Numbered from the stretch's first letter, positions 9,890 through 21,014 are shown. The stretch is DNA of 64,000 nt from Gammaproteobacteria bacterium (GCA_021773395.1 JAJFKB010000007.1:1-64000), one strand, 5' to 3'. Numbers and translations: made by a program. Notes: generated from the letters alone by a model not told the origin.

Positions 9890-10279
9890 CTACTCTTCCT
9901 CAACCGCATTGTCCGGACGTTTCCGATCCTTACTTACTGCTTGATCTATCAAGGCAGAAAGCCGCTGCCCACGAGCAACACTTTCATCGTAATGAAACCT
10001 TAAATGGGGTACTGCACGTAACTGCACCCGTTTTGCCAATCGCGTGCGCAAAAAGCCTGCAGCCCCAGACAGTATCTTTAGCGTTAACTCAACCTCAGCA
10101 CTGTCGGCTTGCTCTAGCACCGTTACATAGACCTCAGCATAAGACATATCCCGACTTAGCTCCACAGCACTCACAGTAACCATCCCCAGCCGCGGATCTT
10201 TCATCTCCAGCTGGATCAAGGTTGCAAGTTCTCGCTGAATCTGATCAGCTACTCTTTGTGTGCGGCTATATTCGGACAT
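9890..10279 (-). CDS. rbfA: 30S ribosome-binding factor A
   Basis: RbfA assists late 16S maturation and cold adaptation by binding the 30S subunit near helix 1. The 129-residue protein shows the family N-terminus RVADQIQRELATLIQLEMKDPRLG and the KH-like core through VPHLRFHYDESVARG. It lies between infB and truB, adjoining truB without a gap. Confidence 0.96.
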   Translation of the reverse strand: MSEYSRTQRVADQIQRELATLIQLEMKDPRLGMVTVSAVELSRDMSYAEVYVTVLEQADSAEVELTLKILSGAAGFLRTRLAKRVQLRAVPHLRFHYDESVARGQRLSALIDQAVSKDRKRPDNAVEEE

Positions 10280-10307
10280 TTCTACCTTTGCCTTTGAAGC
10301 CAGCTAT

Positions 10308-12893
10308 TTAAAGCGTTCGTTCCACAACAATCAGATCAAAGACCTCTATCTTATCGCCTACCCTTACGTCCGTGTAGTTTTTAACACCGATACCACATTC
10401 CATGCCATTACGCACTTCATTAGTATCATCCTTAAAGCGCCGCAGCGACTCCAACTCACCCTCATAGATAACCACATCATCTCGTAATACCCGTATCGGC
10501 TTATTGCGAAAGATCGTACCTTCAATCACCATCGAACCTGCAATTGAACCAAATTTAGGTGACGTAAATATGTCACGTACTTCAGCCACACCAACGATAG
10601 TTTCTTTGTACTCCGGCGAAAGCATACCCGAAAGAGCGTTCTTAACATCATCAACAATGTCATAGATAACACTGTAGTAGCGTAAATCAATACCATTTTC
10701 TTCGATTACTTTTCTCGCTGATGCATCCGCACGAACATTAAATCCGATTACCACGGCGCCAGTCGAAACTGCCAGGTTTGCATCTGTTTCCGAAATTCCA
10801 CCAACACCACTGGAAACAATAGCCACCTTAACTTCTTCATTACCAATGTTTTCCAGCGCAGTACTCAGTGCCTCCAGGCTTCCTCGCACATCGGTTTTCA
10901 GTACGATATTCAGCACCTGCACCTGCCCTTCACCCATATTGGCAAACAGATTCTCCAGATGCACTGCCTGCTGTTTAGCTTGCGTTGCCTCTTTATGCTG
11001 TTGTCTGCGATATTCAGCAATCTCACGGGCCTGTTTCTCGTTCTTAAGTACGAAAAAATCATCCCCGGCATTCGGTGTACCCGTCAACCCCAGCACTTCG
11101 ACAGGAATAGAAGGCCCGGCACTTTTTACCGGTTTGCCGTTCTCATCCATCAATGCCCTGGCTCGACCATACACCTGGCCTGCAAGAATGATAGCACCCT
11201 GCCTAAGGGTTCCATTTTGTACAAGCAGTGTAGCGATGCCACCACGTCCTTTATCCAGACGCGCCTCAACAACAACTCCTTTTGCAGGCGCTTCCGGCAC
11301 AGCCTTCAGCTCCAGGATCTCAGCCTGTAACAACACCGCCTCCAGCAGCTGATCAACACCTTCACCGGTATGCGCAGAAACAGGCATAAATTGAACGTCG
11401 CCACCCCACTCTTCAGGTATCACATCTTTTGCGGCAAGCTCGTTCTTGACTCGATCAACATCTGCCTCTTCTTTATCAATTTTATTGATCGCCACAACCA
11501 CAGGTACTCCAGCAGAACGCGCGTGCTGGATTGCTTCCTCCGTTTGCGGCATCACGCCATCATCTGCCGCTACCACCAGAATTACAATATCCGTCGCCTG
11601 AGCACCACGTGCGCGCATTGCCGTAAAAGCTGCGTGCCCTGGCGTATCAAGAAAACACACCATGCCCTTATCAGTTTCCACATGATAGGCTCCGATGTGC
11701 TGTGTAATACCACCGGATTCACGCGCGGTTACTTTCGTTTCACGAATATAATCCAACAATGACGTCTTGCCATGATCAACATGTCCCATCACCGTTACTA
11801 CGGGTGCACGTGCCACCTCTTTTCCTTCGTAGCTGATTTCACTCAAAATTCCCTGCTCAAAATTCTTAGGCTCCTCCAGCTTATACTGACGGCCCATCTC
11901 CTCTGCCACCAATACTGCAGTTTCCTGGTCGATGGCCTGATTAATAGTCGCCATCACATCCATTTTCATCAAACATTTAATGACATCGGTCGCTTTCACC
12001 GACATACGCTGTGCTAATTCAGATACTAAAATAGTCTCCGGAATAGATACCTCCTTAAGAACCGGCGCAGCAGGTTTTGAGAAACTATGCTGCTGCAGGA
12101 ACTTGGTTGGTTTCGCCAGTTTTGGTTGGACATAAGATCTCTTAGGGCCGGGACGCTCTATATCTTCCTCATCAGCCTCTTCTATCCATTTCTTCTTAGG
12201 CGCTTTAGATTTGGCTACCTTTTTCGACTTCTTGTCAGGCGCTTTAAGCGCTTCGATTTCCTCGCGTTCCAAGCGTCGTCGTTCGTGCTCTGACAGTTCC
12301 TTGATTTCAACAGTTTCATCTTCTTCAGAATCTGTTTCCACCTCATCTTGAATAGGCTGTTGCACCTCAGGCTCCGACTCCACCTCATCAGCCTGTGCTT
12401 CCCGAGCTTCCTCTAATGGCTGCTCAATCTGTTGCTCTTCAGCTACAGTTGCCTCGCCCTTCTCTTTTGCCAGCTGCTCCGTCTCTTCCGCCTCTCGCTT
12501 CGCCGCCTCCTGAGCAGCAATGATCGCCTCCTCTTCCTGACGGGATACTTCCACCTCTAACATCTCAGCACTTTTTTTAGCTTCCAGCGCACTGCGTTTT
12601 ACATAGGTACGTTTCTTGCGCACCTCGACATTGACAGTTTTCGCGTTACGTCCCTGACCTGCGGAGGATTTAAGTTGTGTTGTAACCTTGCGCTTGAGCG
12701 TAATCTTTTTCGGCGTATCCGTATTTTCCCCATGACTGCGCTTTAAAAAAGCTAACAACGTCTGCTTTTCATCATCGGAAACCAATTCTTTCGCCGTGCT
12801 ATGCTCAAGGCCAGCTTCTTTCATTTGCATAAGCAAACGATCAACGGGAGCGCCTACTATTTCGGCTAGCTTTGCTACCGTTACTTCTGCCAT
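10308..12893 (-). CDS. infB: Translation initiation factor IF-2
   Basis: IF-2 is the GTPase that places fMet-tRNA on the 30S subunit and promotes subunit joining. The 861-residue protein has the N-terminal IF2_N module ([17 protein letters not shown]), a long charged Glu/Ala/Lys linker (about 60-270), a second IF2_N motif ([20 protein letters not shown]), then the G domain with [20 protein letters not shown] and NKIDK. Domains II to IV follow, with FGSIAGSMV and [12 protein letters not shown]. It sits between nusA and rbfA. Confidence 0.98.
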   Translation of the reverse strand: MAEVTVAKLAEIVGAPVDRLLMQMKEAGLEHSTAKELVSDDEKQTLLAFLKRSHGENTDTPKKITLKRKVTTQLKSSAGQGRNAKTVNVEVRKKRTYVKRSALEAKKSAEMLEVEVSRQEEEAIIAAQEAAKREAEETEQLAKEKGEATVAEEQQIEQPLEEAREAQADEVESEPEVQQPIQDEVETDSEEDETVEIKELSEHERRRLEREEIEALKAPDKKSKKVAKSKAPKKKWIEEADEEDIERPGPKRSYVQPKLAKPTKFLQQHSFSKPAAPVLKEVSIPETILVSELAQRMSVKATDVIKCLMKMDVMATINQAIDQETAVLVAEEMGRQYKLEEPKNFEQGILSEISYEGKEVARAPVVTVMGHVDHGKTSLLDYIRETKVTARESGGITQHIGAYHVETDKGMVCFLDTPGHAAFTAMRARGAQATDIVILVVAADDGVMPQTEEAIQHARSAGVPVVVAINKIDKEEADVDRVKNELAAKDVIPEEWGGDVQFMPVSAHTGEGVDQLLEAVLLQAEILELKAVPEAPAKGVVVEARLDKGRGGIATLLVQNGTLRQGAIILAGQVYGRARALMDENGKPVKSAGPSIPVEVLGLTGTPNAGDDFFVLKNEKQAREIAEYRRQQHKEATQAKQQAVHLENLFANMGEGQVQVLNIVLKTDVRGSLEALSTALENIGNEEVKVAIVSSGVGGISETDANLAVSTGAVVIGFNVRADASARKVIEENGIDLRYYSVIYDIVDDVKNALSGMLSPEYKETIVGVAEVRDIFTSPKFGSIAGSMVIEGTIFRNKPIRVLRDDVVIYEGELESLRRFKDDTNEVRNGMECGIGVKNYTDVRVGDKIEVFDLIVVERTL

Positions 12894-12943
12894 TCTCAGC
12901 TCTCCTGTACCTTTAATGCTTGTACCATAATAAAAAGGCTTAT

Positions 12944-14464
12944 CTAGTTTTCTTCATTTTGATCGGCAAACCAAGGCTCTCTCGCCTTCATGATCAGCTC
13001 ACCAGCACGCGTTTGGTCAATACCTTCGATATCCAGCAGCTCATCAACTGACTGCTCTGCCAGATCTTCCATCGTAACGATTCCCTTGCTCGCCAGAATA
13101 TAGGCAAGGTGTTTGTCCATGCCTTCCATTTCTAATAAATCCTGAGCCGGCTCTTTACCCTCTAACTCTTCTTCAGAAGCAATGGCTTGGGTCAACAATA
13201 CGTCTTTGGCTCTGGCTCTCAACTCATTAACAACTTCTTCCTCAAAGCCGTCAATTGCCATCATTTCCTCAATCGGGACATAGGCAATTTCTTCGAGTGA
13301 AGTAAAACCCTCTTCGACCAGCACCGCGGCAAAATCTTCATCCACATCAAGGCGTTCCATAAAACGCTCAATAATAGACCCCATCTCCTGCTCTTGCTTG
13401 GCTCCAGCATCCTCTTCGGTCATGACGTTTATTGTCCACCCGGTTAACTCACTGGCCAACCGAACATTTTGACCACTGCGTCCAATCGCTACCGCCAGAT
13501 TGTCCTCAGCCACCGCCACATCCATTGAATGCGCCTCTTCGTCCATGATAATGGATTCGATTTCTGCGGGCGCCAGTGCATTAATCACCAATTGCGCGGG
13601 ATTATCATCCCACAACACTATATCAATTCGCTCACCTGCCAGCTCATTGGAAACCGCTTGAACTCGGGATCCTCGCATACCTACACAGGCACCTACCGGA
13701 TCAATACGCCCATCGTTGGTTTTGACTGCTATTTTAGCCCTGACACCAGCATCACGTGCCGCAGACCTAATCTCCACAACCTGCTCGGAAACTTCCGGCA
13801 CCTCGATTTTGAATAGTTCTAGCAGCAACTCCGGAGCGGTTCGACTTACAATCAACTGTGGTCCACGCACCTCAGGATCTACCGTCAACAAAAGCGCGCG
13901 AATCCGATCATTCATACGAAAAATTTCTTTGGGTATCATCTGCTCGCGTGGCAACTGTGCTTCTGCGTTATTCCCCAGATCAACAATAATCTGATCGCGC
14001 CCAACTTTCTTTACTGTACCGTTAATCACCTGGCCAACTTGATCCCGGTATGCATCAACCACCTTGGCTCGCTCTGCATCCCGAACCTTTTGTACTATAA
14101 CCTGCTTGGCCGTTTGTGCGGCGATACGCCCGAATTCGATATTTTCTATCTCTTCTTCCCAGACGCCGCCGACCTGCATTGAAGAATCTTTCTCATGGGC
14201 CTGCTCGAGCGTCAAGTGCATCGAAGACATATACTCCAGCTCGTCATCCGGCTGACCCTCATCCCAGACCGTCCAACGTCTGAAGCTTCGATAATCGCCA
14301 GTTTCCCGATCAATCGCTACGCGTATATCAACCTGCTCTTCTTCACCATAACGCTTGCGTGTTGCAGTCGCCAAAGCCAGCTCAATAGCTTCAAAGATAA
14401 TCGACTCAGGTACACCCTTTTCGTTTGAAACGGCTTCTACTACTAATAGAACCTCTTTACTCAT
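12944..14464 (-). CDS. nusA: Transcription termination/antitermination protein NusA
   Basis: NusA binds RNA polymerase and nascent RNA, modulating pausing, termination and rRNA antitermination. The 506-residue protein has the N-terminal polymerase-binding domain, an S1 domain (about 135-200, [19 protein letters not shown]), two KH domains ([18 protein letters not shown] and [19 protein letters not shown]) and two C-terminal acidic helix-hairpin-helix repeats, typical of gammaproteobacterial NusA. It follows rimP and precedes infB. Confidence 0.97.
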   Translation of the reverse strand: MSKEVLLVVEAVSNEKGVPESIIFEAIELALATATRKRYGEEEQVDIRVAIDRETGDYRSFRRWTVWDEGQPDDELEYMSSMHLTLEQAHEKDSSMQVGGVWEEEIENIEFGRIAAQTAKQVIVQKVRDAERAKVVDAYRDQVGQVINGTVKKVGRDQIIVDLGNNAEAQLPREQMIPKEIFRMNDRIRALLLTVDPEVRGPQLIVSRTAPELLLELFKIEVPEVSEQVVEIRSAARDAGVRAKIAVKTNDGRIDPVGACVGMRGSRVQAVSNELAGERIDIVLWDDNPAQLVINALAPAEIESIIMDEEAHSMDVAVAEDNLAVAIGRSGQNVRLASELTGWTINVMTEEDAGAKQEQEMGSIIERFMERLDVDEDFAAVLVEEGFTSLEEIAYVPIEEMMAIDGFEEEVVNELRARAKDVLLTQAIASEEELEGKEPAQDLLEMEGMDKHLAYILASKGIVTMEDLAEQSVDELLDIEGIDQTRAGELIMKAREPWFADQNEEN

Positions 14465-14500
14465 CTCAATCTGCCTCTTAAGAAACCCAGCTAAAATCCA

Positions 14501-14956
14501 TCATCTAAACTGGGGTACTATATTTGCTTTCTCGATACTCTCTATGGGTAAGACATACTCATGCTCATCTACCCGAAGCATTAACTCATTATCCTCTACA
14601 CCGCTGATAATACCCTTAAAATTTCTTCTGCCTTCAAATGGCTGCCTCAATCTCACCTTTGCTCGCTCACCCACATACGCCAGATACTGATCACTTTTAA
14701 ACAATGGCCGATTCATACCAGGCGATGACACCTCAAGTACATAATTCCCTGCAACCGGTTCTTCTACATCAAACAGCCCACTCAACTGTCGACTCACCTC
14801 TTCGCAATTCAGCAGCGTCACACCATTTTCATGGTCGATATAGATTCGTACAATTTTCCTGTCATTTTGAGACAGCTGCTCAATACCCCACAGCCGCAGG
14901 TCCAATGCCTCAACTACCGGCTCGACCAATGCCGCCAATTTTGCATCTATACGCAC
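14501..14956 (-). CDS. rimP: Ribosome maturation factor RimP
   Basis: RimP is needed for early 30S assembly. The 151-residue protein shows the family pattern: ALDLRLWGIEQL, IVRIYIDHENGVTLLNCEEVSRQLSGLFD and YVLEVSSPGMNRPLF, then an SH3-like C-terminal domain (RVDEHEYVLPIESIEKANIVP). It is the first gene of the nusA operon. In related genomes tRNA-fMet and tRNA-Leu lie directly upstream; here 16 kb of signalling genes separate them. Confidence 0.96.
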   Translation of the reverse strand: MRIDAKLAALVEPVVEALDLRLWGIEQLSQNDRKIVRIYIDHENGVTLLNCEEVSRQLSGLFDVEEPVAGNYVLEVSSPGMNRPLFKSDQYLAYVGERAKVRLRQPFEGRRNFKGIISGVEDNELMLRVDEHEYVLPIESIEKANIVPQFR

Positions 14957-15398
14957 GACTTACTCACCTCAATATTCGCCAGATGAAGCAAAAAAAAATG
15001 GGCGCAACCGCCCAGTTTATTCGCTCTCAGCAGCCCTATTCCGTGTCTGCTGAGAAACAAAAAGCCCCTAAAAAGGGGCTTCTTACAAAACTTAATGGCT
15101 ATCCCGCAGACGGCCAATTTTAATTAATAAGCACAGCGCGGGATTGTAAACGCTTTCCCTAACAAATTCAATGAAGTTTTAGCTTAGCTTCAGGCCCACC
15201 CCTTCCGGGCTCGCAGAGCCCAATCCTTGTTTATTTTCTTTCTATTTCAACAGCCCAGCCTATACTTAACATTACAAAGTTGCTTCTGTGACAAAATTAT
15301 CGCCCGGATATTGAATATACAACAGATTAAACTGCGACCCAAATGTGTGGTGAGGTATAGGGGATAAGCAGAGAGATGATTTGCGGGGTGCTCATCAA
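14957..15398. other. Divergent intergenic region between rimP and the histidine kinase gene
   Basis: About 440 bases separate two divergent genes, so promoters for both must lie here. Visible structure includes a terminator-like hairpin near 15062-15081 and a small GGGCTC/GAGCCC hairpin at 15208-15222. No coding sequence is convincing. The region marks one edge of the insertion that separates rimP from its usual tRNA neighbours. Confidence 0.5.
15062..15081 (-). terminator. Terminator-like hairpin in the rimP leader
   Basis: AAGCCCC and GGGGCTT form a 7-bp stem around a 6-base A-rich loop. On the minus strand the stem is followed by TTTTT, the form of an intrinsic terminator. No minus-strand gene lies just upstream, so it may attenuate the rimP-nusA transcript or be a leftover terminator of the tRNA unit that used to precede rimP. 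Confidence 0.5.
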
Positions 15399-18077
15399 AT
15401 GAAGTTCGCTAGACTATGCAAACGCTGCCTACCAATTGCCGCAGTTCTAATTATTGGTTTTTCTCTCTCGTTACTCGCACAAAAAAATATTGCCTCGAAA
15501 GTCCACCAGCAGCAAATGTCTGCCTTAAAAACGCTTACATCAACCTTTACAGCCAAACTTCAGGGCGAAAAAGACCGCCACATTGCGATATTGAATACAC
15601 TGGAAACCGTTTTAAAAAACTCTCCTGTTGCGAGTCACTCGCAATTACTCGACAAGCTGTCCGCACAGGTTATTCAGGATATTCCCGCGATAGAACAGAT
15701 TTTAATCATTCAAACCCATGATACTGGAAACAACGATAAAGTCACTATTAACGCCGCAGGTCTTGCCAACCAACCTTATACTGTCCTATATCGGCACCCA
15801 AGCACCTTATCCAGGCATACATCGGCCGACTCAAAAAGAGTTTACGACTATCGCCCCCTGACAACTGAGTCAGATGAACAAAACATAGCCTATATTGTGC
15901 TGAACATTAACGTGGACTCAGCGTTTTCCAGCGTCCTGAGTGGCATCGCTCCACAATGGCTGGATATTTTTGTTTATGAGAGTACCGCCTCAGGTAAACA
16001 GGTTCCTTTTTACTCCTTCACGTCAGTGCAAAAAGATAACCCCAAGACAAAGATACCTGAAGATCCCCGGAACCTGGACAACCCCTATTTTATGTTCCAG
16101 GAAAACGCTTTGAAAACCGATCGCAGCTTGCTGTCCATTTTATACGCGCCAATAAACAACAGCTTTTTTGAGCTTTCAAGAATAGCCGACTGGGGTACGC
16201 TTCTCGCTGGCACGCTTTTCACGCTGATCGCCGGATTTTACCTGCACACGCTGCTTAAAAGGCATCAGGTAATTAACAGACTGGTGGAAACGCGTACCCA
16301 GGAACTGTCAGAAACCGCCAGCACTCTTAGTAAAGAGTCCCTGCAACGCAACGAACTTTTAAAACAGCTAAGTGCCTCCGAAGCCCGATTAATAGGACTC
16401 ATCAACTCCATCGATGGCATGTTCTGGGAAAAGGATATCATCCATAACAGGTTTACCTATGTCAGCGAACAGGTTGTTGATGTTTTTGGATTCTCTGTGG
16501 AAGATGTGCTGAATAATCCGAATCTTCTACTGTCCCTATTGCAACCCGAGTCTCGCGAGCAATTCGAAGAGGCTATGCGGCGGGCTGAAGAGAACCAGGG
16601 GCCCAAGCAAATTGAGTTGCAATCGCGAAACAAGGACAACAATCCCATTTGGGTGCGCTTAATCTATACGCTAGCATTTGAAAACGGGCAGCCTGCAAAG
16701 CTTCGCGGGGTCACCATGGACGTTACCAAGTACAAAAAAATGGGCGCGGAAAGGGCCAAACTACATGATGATCTGGTGCGCTCACAGGAAGAACTGACTT
16801 CGCTGGTCAACTCCATTGACGGTGTACTCTGGGAATTCGATAAATCGGCAAACAGATATACCTATGTCAGCGCCCAGGTTGCACATATACTGGGGTGTAA
16901 CAAGCAGGATCTGCTACAAAACCCTAGCTATATTCAGGATCGAATCATTACTGAAGACAAAGAACGTGTCCACCAGGAGGTTTTGCAGATCCTGAATAAA
17001 GGAGCAAAGAGCCGACCGGTTGAGTTTCGTATGATTAATGATCAGGGTAAAGCGATTGATATTCGCAACCTGTATACCCCGATTATTGAAAACGGAACCG
17101 TATCAAAGTTTCGCGGAGTGATGCTTGATGTGACTAAAGAAAAGAAGATGCAGGAAGAGCACGACTTTCTCTCCATTCAATTAAAGCAGGCACAGAAACT
17201 GGAGGCTATCGGACAATTGGCTGCTGGTGTAGCACATGAAATTAATACACCAACTCAATTTGTCGGTGATAATATACACTATCTTCAGGAAGCGTTTTCC
17301 GAGCTGAAAGAGCTTTGCCAGCTTTATGCGCAACTGATCGATGCGCTAGAAAAAGGTGCCGATACCCAAACTGATCTGGCAAAAATTAAAGCCTATGAGC
17401 AGGATATAGATCTGGCATTTCTATTTGATGATATCCCAGCATCCATAGAGCAATCACTGGATGGCACCAACCGGATCAGGGATATAGTAAAGGCCATGAA
17501 GGAGTTTTCGCATCCAGGCTCGGCTAGCAAAGAAAAAATCGATCTAAACTATGCCATAAAAAGTACCATTACGGTCGCCCGTAATGAATGGAAATACATC
17601 GCAAAAATGGAAACCGATTTTGATGACAGCCTCCCCATGGTCTCCGTGCTTCCGGGTGAATTTAATCAGGTGATATTGAATATCCTGGTAAATGCCGCAC
17701 ACGCCATAGCCGAGCAGTCGGCATCCAGCGAGCAACACCTGGGTACAATCAGAATCGCCACGGCTCGAGAAGGTGATATGGCACATATTAGCATCAGCGA
17801 TTCGGGCAATGGCATTCCCGAGAAAATGCGGGATCGGATTTTCGACCCCTTCTTTACCACAAAAGAGGTCGGGAAAGGAACAGGGCAAGGCTTGGCCATT
17901 GCCTTTTCAGTGATCGTTGAGAAACATCAGGGACAGATAAATTTTGTAAGCGAACATGGCAAAGGCACCACATTTCACATTAAAATCCCCATCGAAAATG
18001 CCGACAATACAGATCTTGAAGAAACTGAGACTGAACCCTCGGCAATGAGCGACCAGCAAGCATCGCTTAGCAGTTAA
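15399..18077 (+). CDS. Membrane sensor histidine kinase with two PAS domains
   Basis: The predicted protein has 892 residues. An N-terminal membrane segment (about residues 10-30) and a second one (WGTLLAGTLFTLIAGFYLH, about 267-285) enclose a periplasmic sensor region. Then come a coiled coil, two consecutive PAS domains with similar starts (LINSIDGMFWE and LVNSIDGVLWE), a dimerisation helix with the phospho-histidine (GVAHEINTPTQFVGDN) and an HATPase domain (ILNILVNAAHAI, DSGNGIP, GKGTGQGLAI). I chose ATG 15399, preceded by GGGGTG, over an in-frame TTG at 15381. Two response regulators follow closely, so it probably phosphorylates them. The ligand is unknown. Confidence 0.88.
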   Translation: MKFARLCKRCLPIAAVLIIGFSLSLLAQKNIASKVHQQQMSALKTLTSTFTAKLQGEKDRHIAILNTLETVLKNSPVASHSQLLDKLSAQVIQDIPAIEQILIIQTHDTGNNDKVTINAAGLANQPYTVLYRHPSTLSRHTSADSKRVYDYRPLTTESDEQNIAYIVLNINVDSAFSSVLSGIAPQWLDIFVYESTASGKQVPFYSFTSVQKDNPKTKIPEDPRNLDNPYFMFQENALKTDRSLLSILYAPINNSFFELSRIADWGTLLAGTLFTLIAGFYLHTLLKRHQVINRLVETRTQELSETASTLSKESLQRNELLKQLSASEARLIGLINSIDGMFWEKDIIHNRFTYVSEQVVDVFGFSVEDVLNNPNLLLSLLQPESREQFEEAMRRAEENQGPKQIELQSRNKDNNPIWVRLIYTLAFENGQPAKLRGVTMDVTKYKKMGAERAKLHDDLVRSQEELTSLVNSIDGVLWEFDKSANRYTYVSAQVAHILGCNKQDLLQNPSYIQDRIITEDKERVHQEVLQILNKGAKSRPVEFRMINDQGKAIDIRNLYTPIIENGTVSKFRGVMLDVTKEKKMQEEHDFLSIQLKQAQKLEAIGQLAAGVAHEINTPTQFVGDNIHYLQEAFSELKELCQLYAQLIDALEKGADTQTDLAKIKAYEQDIDLAFLFDDIPASIEQSLDGTNRIRDIVKAMKEFSHPGSASKEKIDLNYAIKSTITVARNEWKYIAKMETDFDDSLPMVSVLPGEFNQVILNILVNAAHAIAEQSASSEQHLGTIRIATAREGDMAHISISDSGNGIPEKMRDRIFDPFFTTKEVGKGTGQGLAIAFSVIVEKHQGQINFVSEHGKGTTFHIKIPIENADNTDLEETETEPSAMSDQQASLSS

Positions 18078-18105
18078 TTAATGAGTTTATTTTTGAGCGT
18101 TACCT

Positions 18106-19302
18106 ATGAACCGTATTTTATTTGTGGATGATGAATCCAGTATTTTAAGTGGATTAAGAAGAATGCTTAGGCCCTATAGAAAGGAATGGGATATGGCATT
18201 TGCTGAAAGTGGCGCAGAAGCCCTGCAACTAATTAGTGAAAACCCCTTTGACGTTGTCGTAAGCGACATGAAAATGCCAGGCATGGACGGCGTTGAACTT
18301 TTGACCAAAGTGAAAGCACTTAATCCGGATTCGATTCGAATCGCCCTATCCGGACACGCCGAGATGGAAATGCTGTTGGAAAGCGTGCAGGTTACCCACC
18401 AGTTTCTGGCGAAACCTTCCGACGCAGAACATATCAGGAATGTTATATCTCAGGCCTTAGCATTAAGAGATATGCTCAACGATGACAAGTTGCGAGCCTG
18501 TATTTCCAATATCGAAATGTTACCCAGCCTGCCGGATCTCTATACCCGCGTGACCGCCATTGCTGCGTCTCCGGAAGGTACGCTGAGAGATATCGGTCAG
18601 GTGGTCGCAGAAGATATCAGCATGAGCGCCAAAATATTGCAGATGGTAAACTCAGCTTTTTTTGGTCTCGCCCGGGAAATTTCTTCTCCTGAAGAAGCCA
18701 CCACCATATTGGGGCTTGATGTAGTTCGCAGTTTGATCCTGTCTGTTAAGATTTTTAGCAGCTGTGAACAGGCTTCGAAAATACTGGATCTCAAAAAACT
18801 CAACGACCATTGCCACCAGGTGGGCATGCTGGCAAAAGCCATTGCTACACAGGAAGGTATGAGCAAAAAGGCCTGTGACTTCTCTCTCATGGCCGGCATG
18901 ATGCACGATATTGGCAAACTGATCCTCACTACCGCTTACCCGGAACAATCGGCAAAGATCTATCAAAATGAGGCCCACACGCCGGAATGGCAGAGTGAGA
19001 CTAATATTTTTGGTATTTCTCATGCACAAATAGGTGCCTACCTGCTAGGTGTTTGGAACCTCCCTAACCCGGTAGTTGAAGCCGTCGCTTACCACCATAT
19101 GCCTGAGAAAGCGGTTGACCACCGGTTTTCGCCTCTGTCGGCGACTCATATCGCTAACCTGCTAGTAATCGAGCATAGAGATAAACTGCAGGGCATACAA
19201 AATAATACCCTGAACGTTAGCTATATCAGCCGCTTCGCCGATGAGAATAAACTGAATCAATGGCGCGCGCTGGCCAGTAAAATCCTTGAGGAAGCAGAGT
19301 AA
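18106..19302 (+). CDS. Response regulator with HDOD output domain
   Basis: The 398-residue protein starts with a receiver domain (LFVDDESS; phosphoacceptor Asp in VVVSDMKMPGMDG). Residues about 135-340 form an HDOD domain (LPSLPDLYTRV, EDISMSAKILQMVNSAFFGL, ATTILGLDVVRSLIL). HDOD domains usually lack the HD metal site, but MMHDIGKLIL here retains an HD pair. Receiver-HDOD proteins are common near chemosensory and c-di-GMP circuits. It sits 28 bases after the kinase gene and 6 before the next regulator gene, so they form one operon. The output mechanism is unknown. Confidence 0.85.
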   Translation: MNRILFVDDESSILSGLRRMLRPYRKEWDMAFAESGAEALQLISENPFDVVVSDMKMPGMDGVELLTKVKALNPDSIRIALSGHAEMEMLLESVQVTHQFLAKPSDAEHIRNVISQALALRDMLNDDKLRACISNIEMLPSLPDLYTRVTAIAASPEGTLRDIGQVVAEDISMSAKILQMVNSAFFGLAREISSPEEATTILGLDVVRSLILSVKIFSSCEQASKILDLKKLNDHCHQVGMLAKAIATQEGMSKKACDFSLMAGMMHDIGKLILTTAYPEQSAKIYQNEAHTPEWQSETNIFGISHAQIGAYLLGVWNLPNPVVEAVAYHHMPEKAVDHRFSPLSATHIANLLVIEHRDKLQGIQNNTLNVSYISRFADENKLNQWRALASKILEEAE

Positions 19303-19308
19303 ATCGAT

Positions 19309-20460
19309 ATGGCTGAAAAAATACTATTAGTAGATGACGAAAGTAATGTCCTTGACGCCTATCGGCGCAATTTACGCAAACAATTTACAATCACCACTGC
19401 TGGAGGTGGAGCCGAAGGCCTCGAAGCAATAAAAAATGAAGGACCATTTGCGGTAATTGTGTCCGATATGCGCATGCCGGAAATGGATGGCGTAGAATTC
19501 CTGTCGCGTGCAAAAAAACTTGCACCCGATAGCGTGCGTATAATGTTGACCGGCAACGCAGACCAACAAACTGCCATCGACGCCGTAAACAAGGGCGATG
19601 TGTTTAAATTCTTAAACAAACCCTGCACGCCCGAGGATATGGCAAAGGCGCTAAACACCTCGATCAAGCAATACCAGCTAACCCAGGCGGAAAAAGAGTT
19701 ACTTGAAAACACCCTAAAAGGGAGCATAGAAACACTGGCTGAAGTCCTTTCCTTAACCAGCCCTCACGCCTTCGGTCGGACAACAAGGCTAAAACGGAAC
19801 ATGACTGAGGTCGCTTTAAAGATGGGGCTTCCTAACCAGTGGGAACTGGAGTCTGCAGCCTTACTCAGCCTGATGGGCTGCGTGACGCTGCCTGATGAAC
19901 TCACGAAAAAGGTTACTTCGTTGACTCATTTGAGTGACGAGGAGTCCAGCCTGTTTGAGCGTCACCCGATACTGGGTGCGCAGTTGATCGAAAAAATTCC
20001 GCGAATGAAAACCGTTGCCAATAGTATTAAATATCAGCACAAATATTTTGACGGTTCAGGTTTTCCGGAGGACGATTTAAAAGGCGAGCTCATCCCCACG
20101 GGAGCAAGAATACTGAGAGTACTATTGGATTTTGACTTACTGGAGTCTGCAGGCTTGCATCCTGCCGTAGCCATTGAAAAGCTGGAACGACGTGCTGAAA
20201 AATATGATCCCAACGTTATTGCAGCTTTAAAGAGCTGCTATACGGACGCTTCTGATTCTGAAGAAATTGAGGTAACCGTGCATCAGGCCGACGACTCCAT
20301 GATTCTTGCACAGGATGTGGTCACCAGCACCGGAGCACTTCTAATGTGCAAAGGGCAAAAGGTGTCACCGTCTGTAAAAGCACGTCTCATCAACTTTTGG
20401 CAAAATCGCACCATTGGGCCAAAGGTTAAGGTTTTGGTAGAAAAGGATAAAACGGCTTAG
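19309..20460 (+). CDS. Response regulator with degenerate HD-GYP domain
   Basis: The 383-residue protein has an intact receiver domain (LLVDDESN; Asp in VIVSDMRMPEMDG; NKPC lysine), then an HD-GYP-like fold. True HD-GYP c-di-GMP phosphodiesterases have HDIGK, HHE and DGSGYP; here the HD pair is replaced (ALLSLMGCVTLP), HHE reads QHK, and GYP reads GFP. The active site is therefore probably dead, and the domain may act as a binding or docking module. It is the last gene of the three-gene plus-strand operon and converges with the chemotaxis operon. Confidence 0.85.
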   Translation: MAEKILLVDDESNVLDAYRRNLRKQFTITTAGGGAEGLEAIKNEGPFAVIVSDMRMPEMDGVEFLSRAKKLAPDSVRIMLTGNADQQTAIDAVNKGDVFKFLNKPCTPEDMAKALNTSIKQYQLTQAEKELLENTLKGSIETLAEVLSLTSPHAFGRTTRLKRNMTEVALKMGLPNQWELESAALLSLMGCVTLPDELTKKVTSLTHLSDEESSLFERHPILGAQLIEKIPRMKTVANSIKYQHKYFDGSGFPEDDLKGELIPTGARILRVLLDFDLLESAGLHPAVAIEKLERRAEKYDPNVIAALKSCYTDASDSEEIEVTVHQADDSMILAQDVVTSTGALLMCKGQKVSPSVKARLINFWQNRTIGPKVKVLVEKDKTA

Positions 20461-20476
20461 TGCGGGGTAGGTTGAG

Positions 20477-20510
20477 CTCCCATGCTGCCTTAAAGAGTCC
20501 ATCATGGGAG
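20477..20510. terminator. Hairpin between convergent operons
   Basis: CTCCCATG (20477-20484) pairs perfectly with CATGGGAG (20503-20510) across an 18-base loop. It lies in the 80-base gap where the plus-strand regulator operon meets the end of the chemotaxis operon. No strong T-tract follows, so a bidirectional terminator is likely but not certain. Confidence 0.45.
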
Positions 20511-20540
20511 TGCTTCAATCAAAAGTGAAGGCGATGGCGG

Positions 20541-21014
20541 TTAACGGGAAATCATCGATAAATTTCCTGCACCGTAATTATTAATGTGCATTTTTAAGTC
20601 TACTCTGCCAGGGGCAGTCGCCAATAACTCTCTAATATCCTCAGTTATTGTTTCTTTTGTGTAAAGTTGGTCATAGCGCAAATGCGGCGTTGATTCCCGT
20701 ATAAACAAGCGACTAATAATATTCATCACCTCGCCCAGATTATCCAAAATCGCCGGGCTTGCTTCTTTGCAAAGAATCACATCCTCGGCGCCGCCCTTTG
20801 GCAACATGGTCAGGGACGAACCTGCGAAAGCGGCAAATTCAATATCACAAACACATACGGCAGCCAACTGATCATCAGCATCAATGTATGAACCAATAAT
20901 GTTGCCCTCTTCTACGCCTGTTACAGGAGCACCTTCTTCGACCGTCAAACCGTCGAACAACATGCCCATCATACTGCGCACCTCCCCTTCATCGGGTATA
21001 TGAAACTCAGCCAT
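20541..21014 (-). CDS. CheX/CheC-like chemotaxis phosphatase
   Basis: This 157-residue protein ends the chemotaxis operon. It contains DNLGEVMN, matching the DxxxExxN motif by which CheC/CheX/FliY phosphatases act on CheY-P. Only one motif copy is obvious, as in CheX. It follows a cheY gene, its expected substrate. Similarity outside the motif is weak, so the family call is probable and activity inferred. Confidence 0.6.
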   Translation of the reverse strand: MAEFHIPDEGEVRSMMGMLFDGLTVEEGAPVTGVEEGNIIGSYIDADDQLAAVCVCDIEFAAFAGSSLTMLPKGGAEDVILCKEASPAILDNLGEVMNIISRLFIRESTPHLRYDQLYTKETITEDIRELLATAPGRVDLKMHINNYGAGNLSMISR

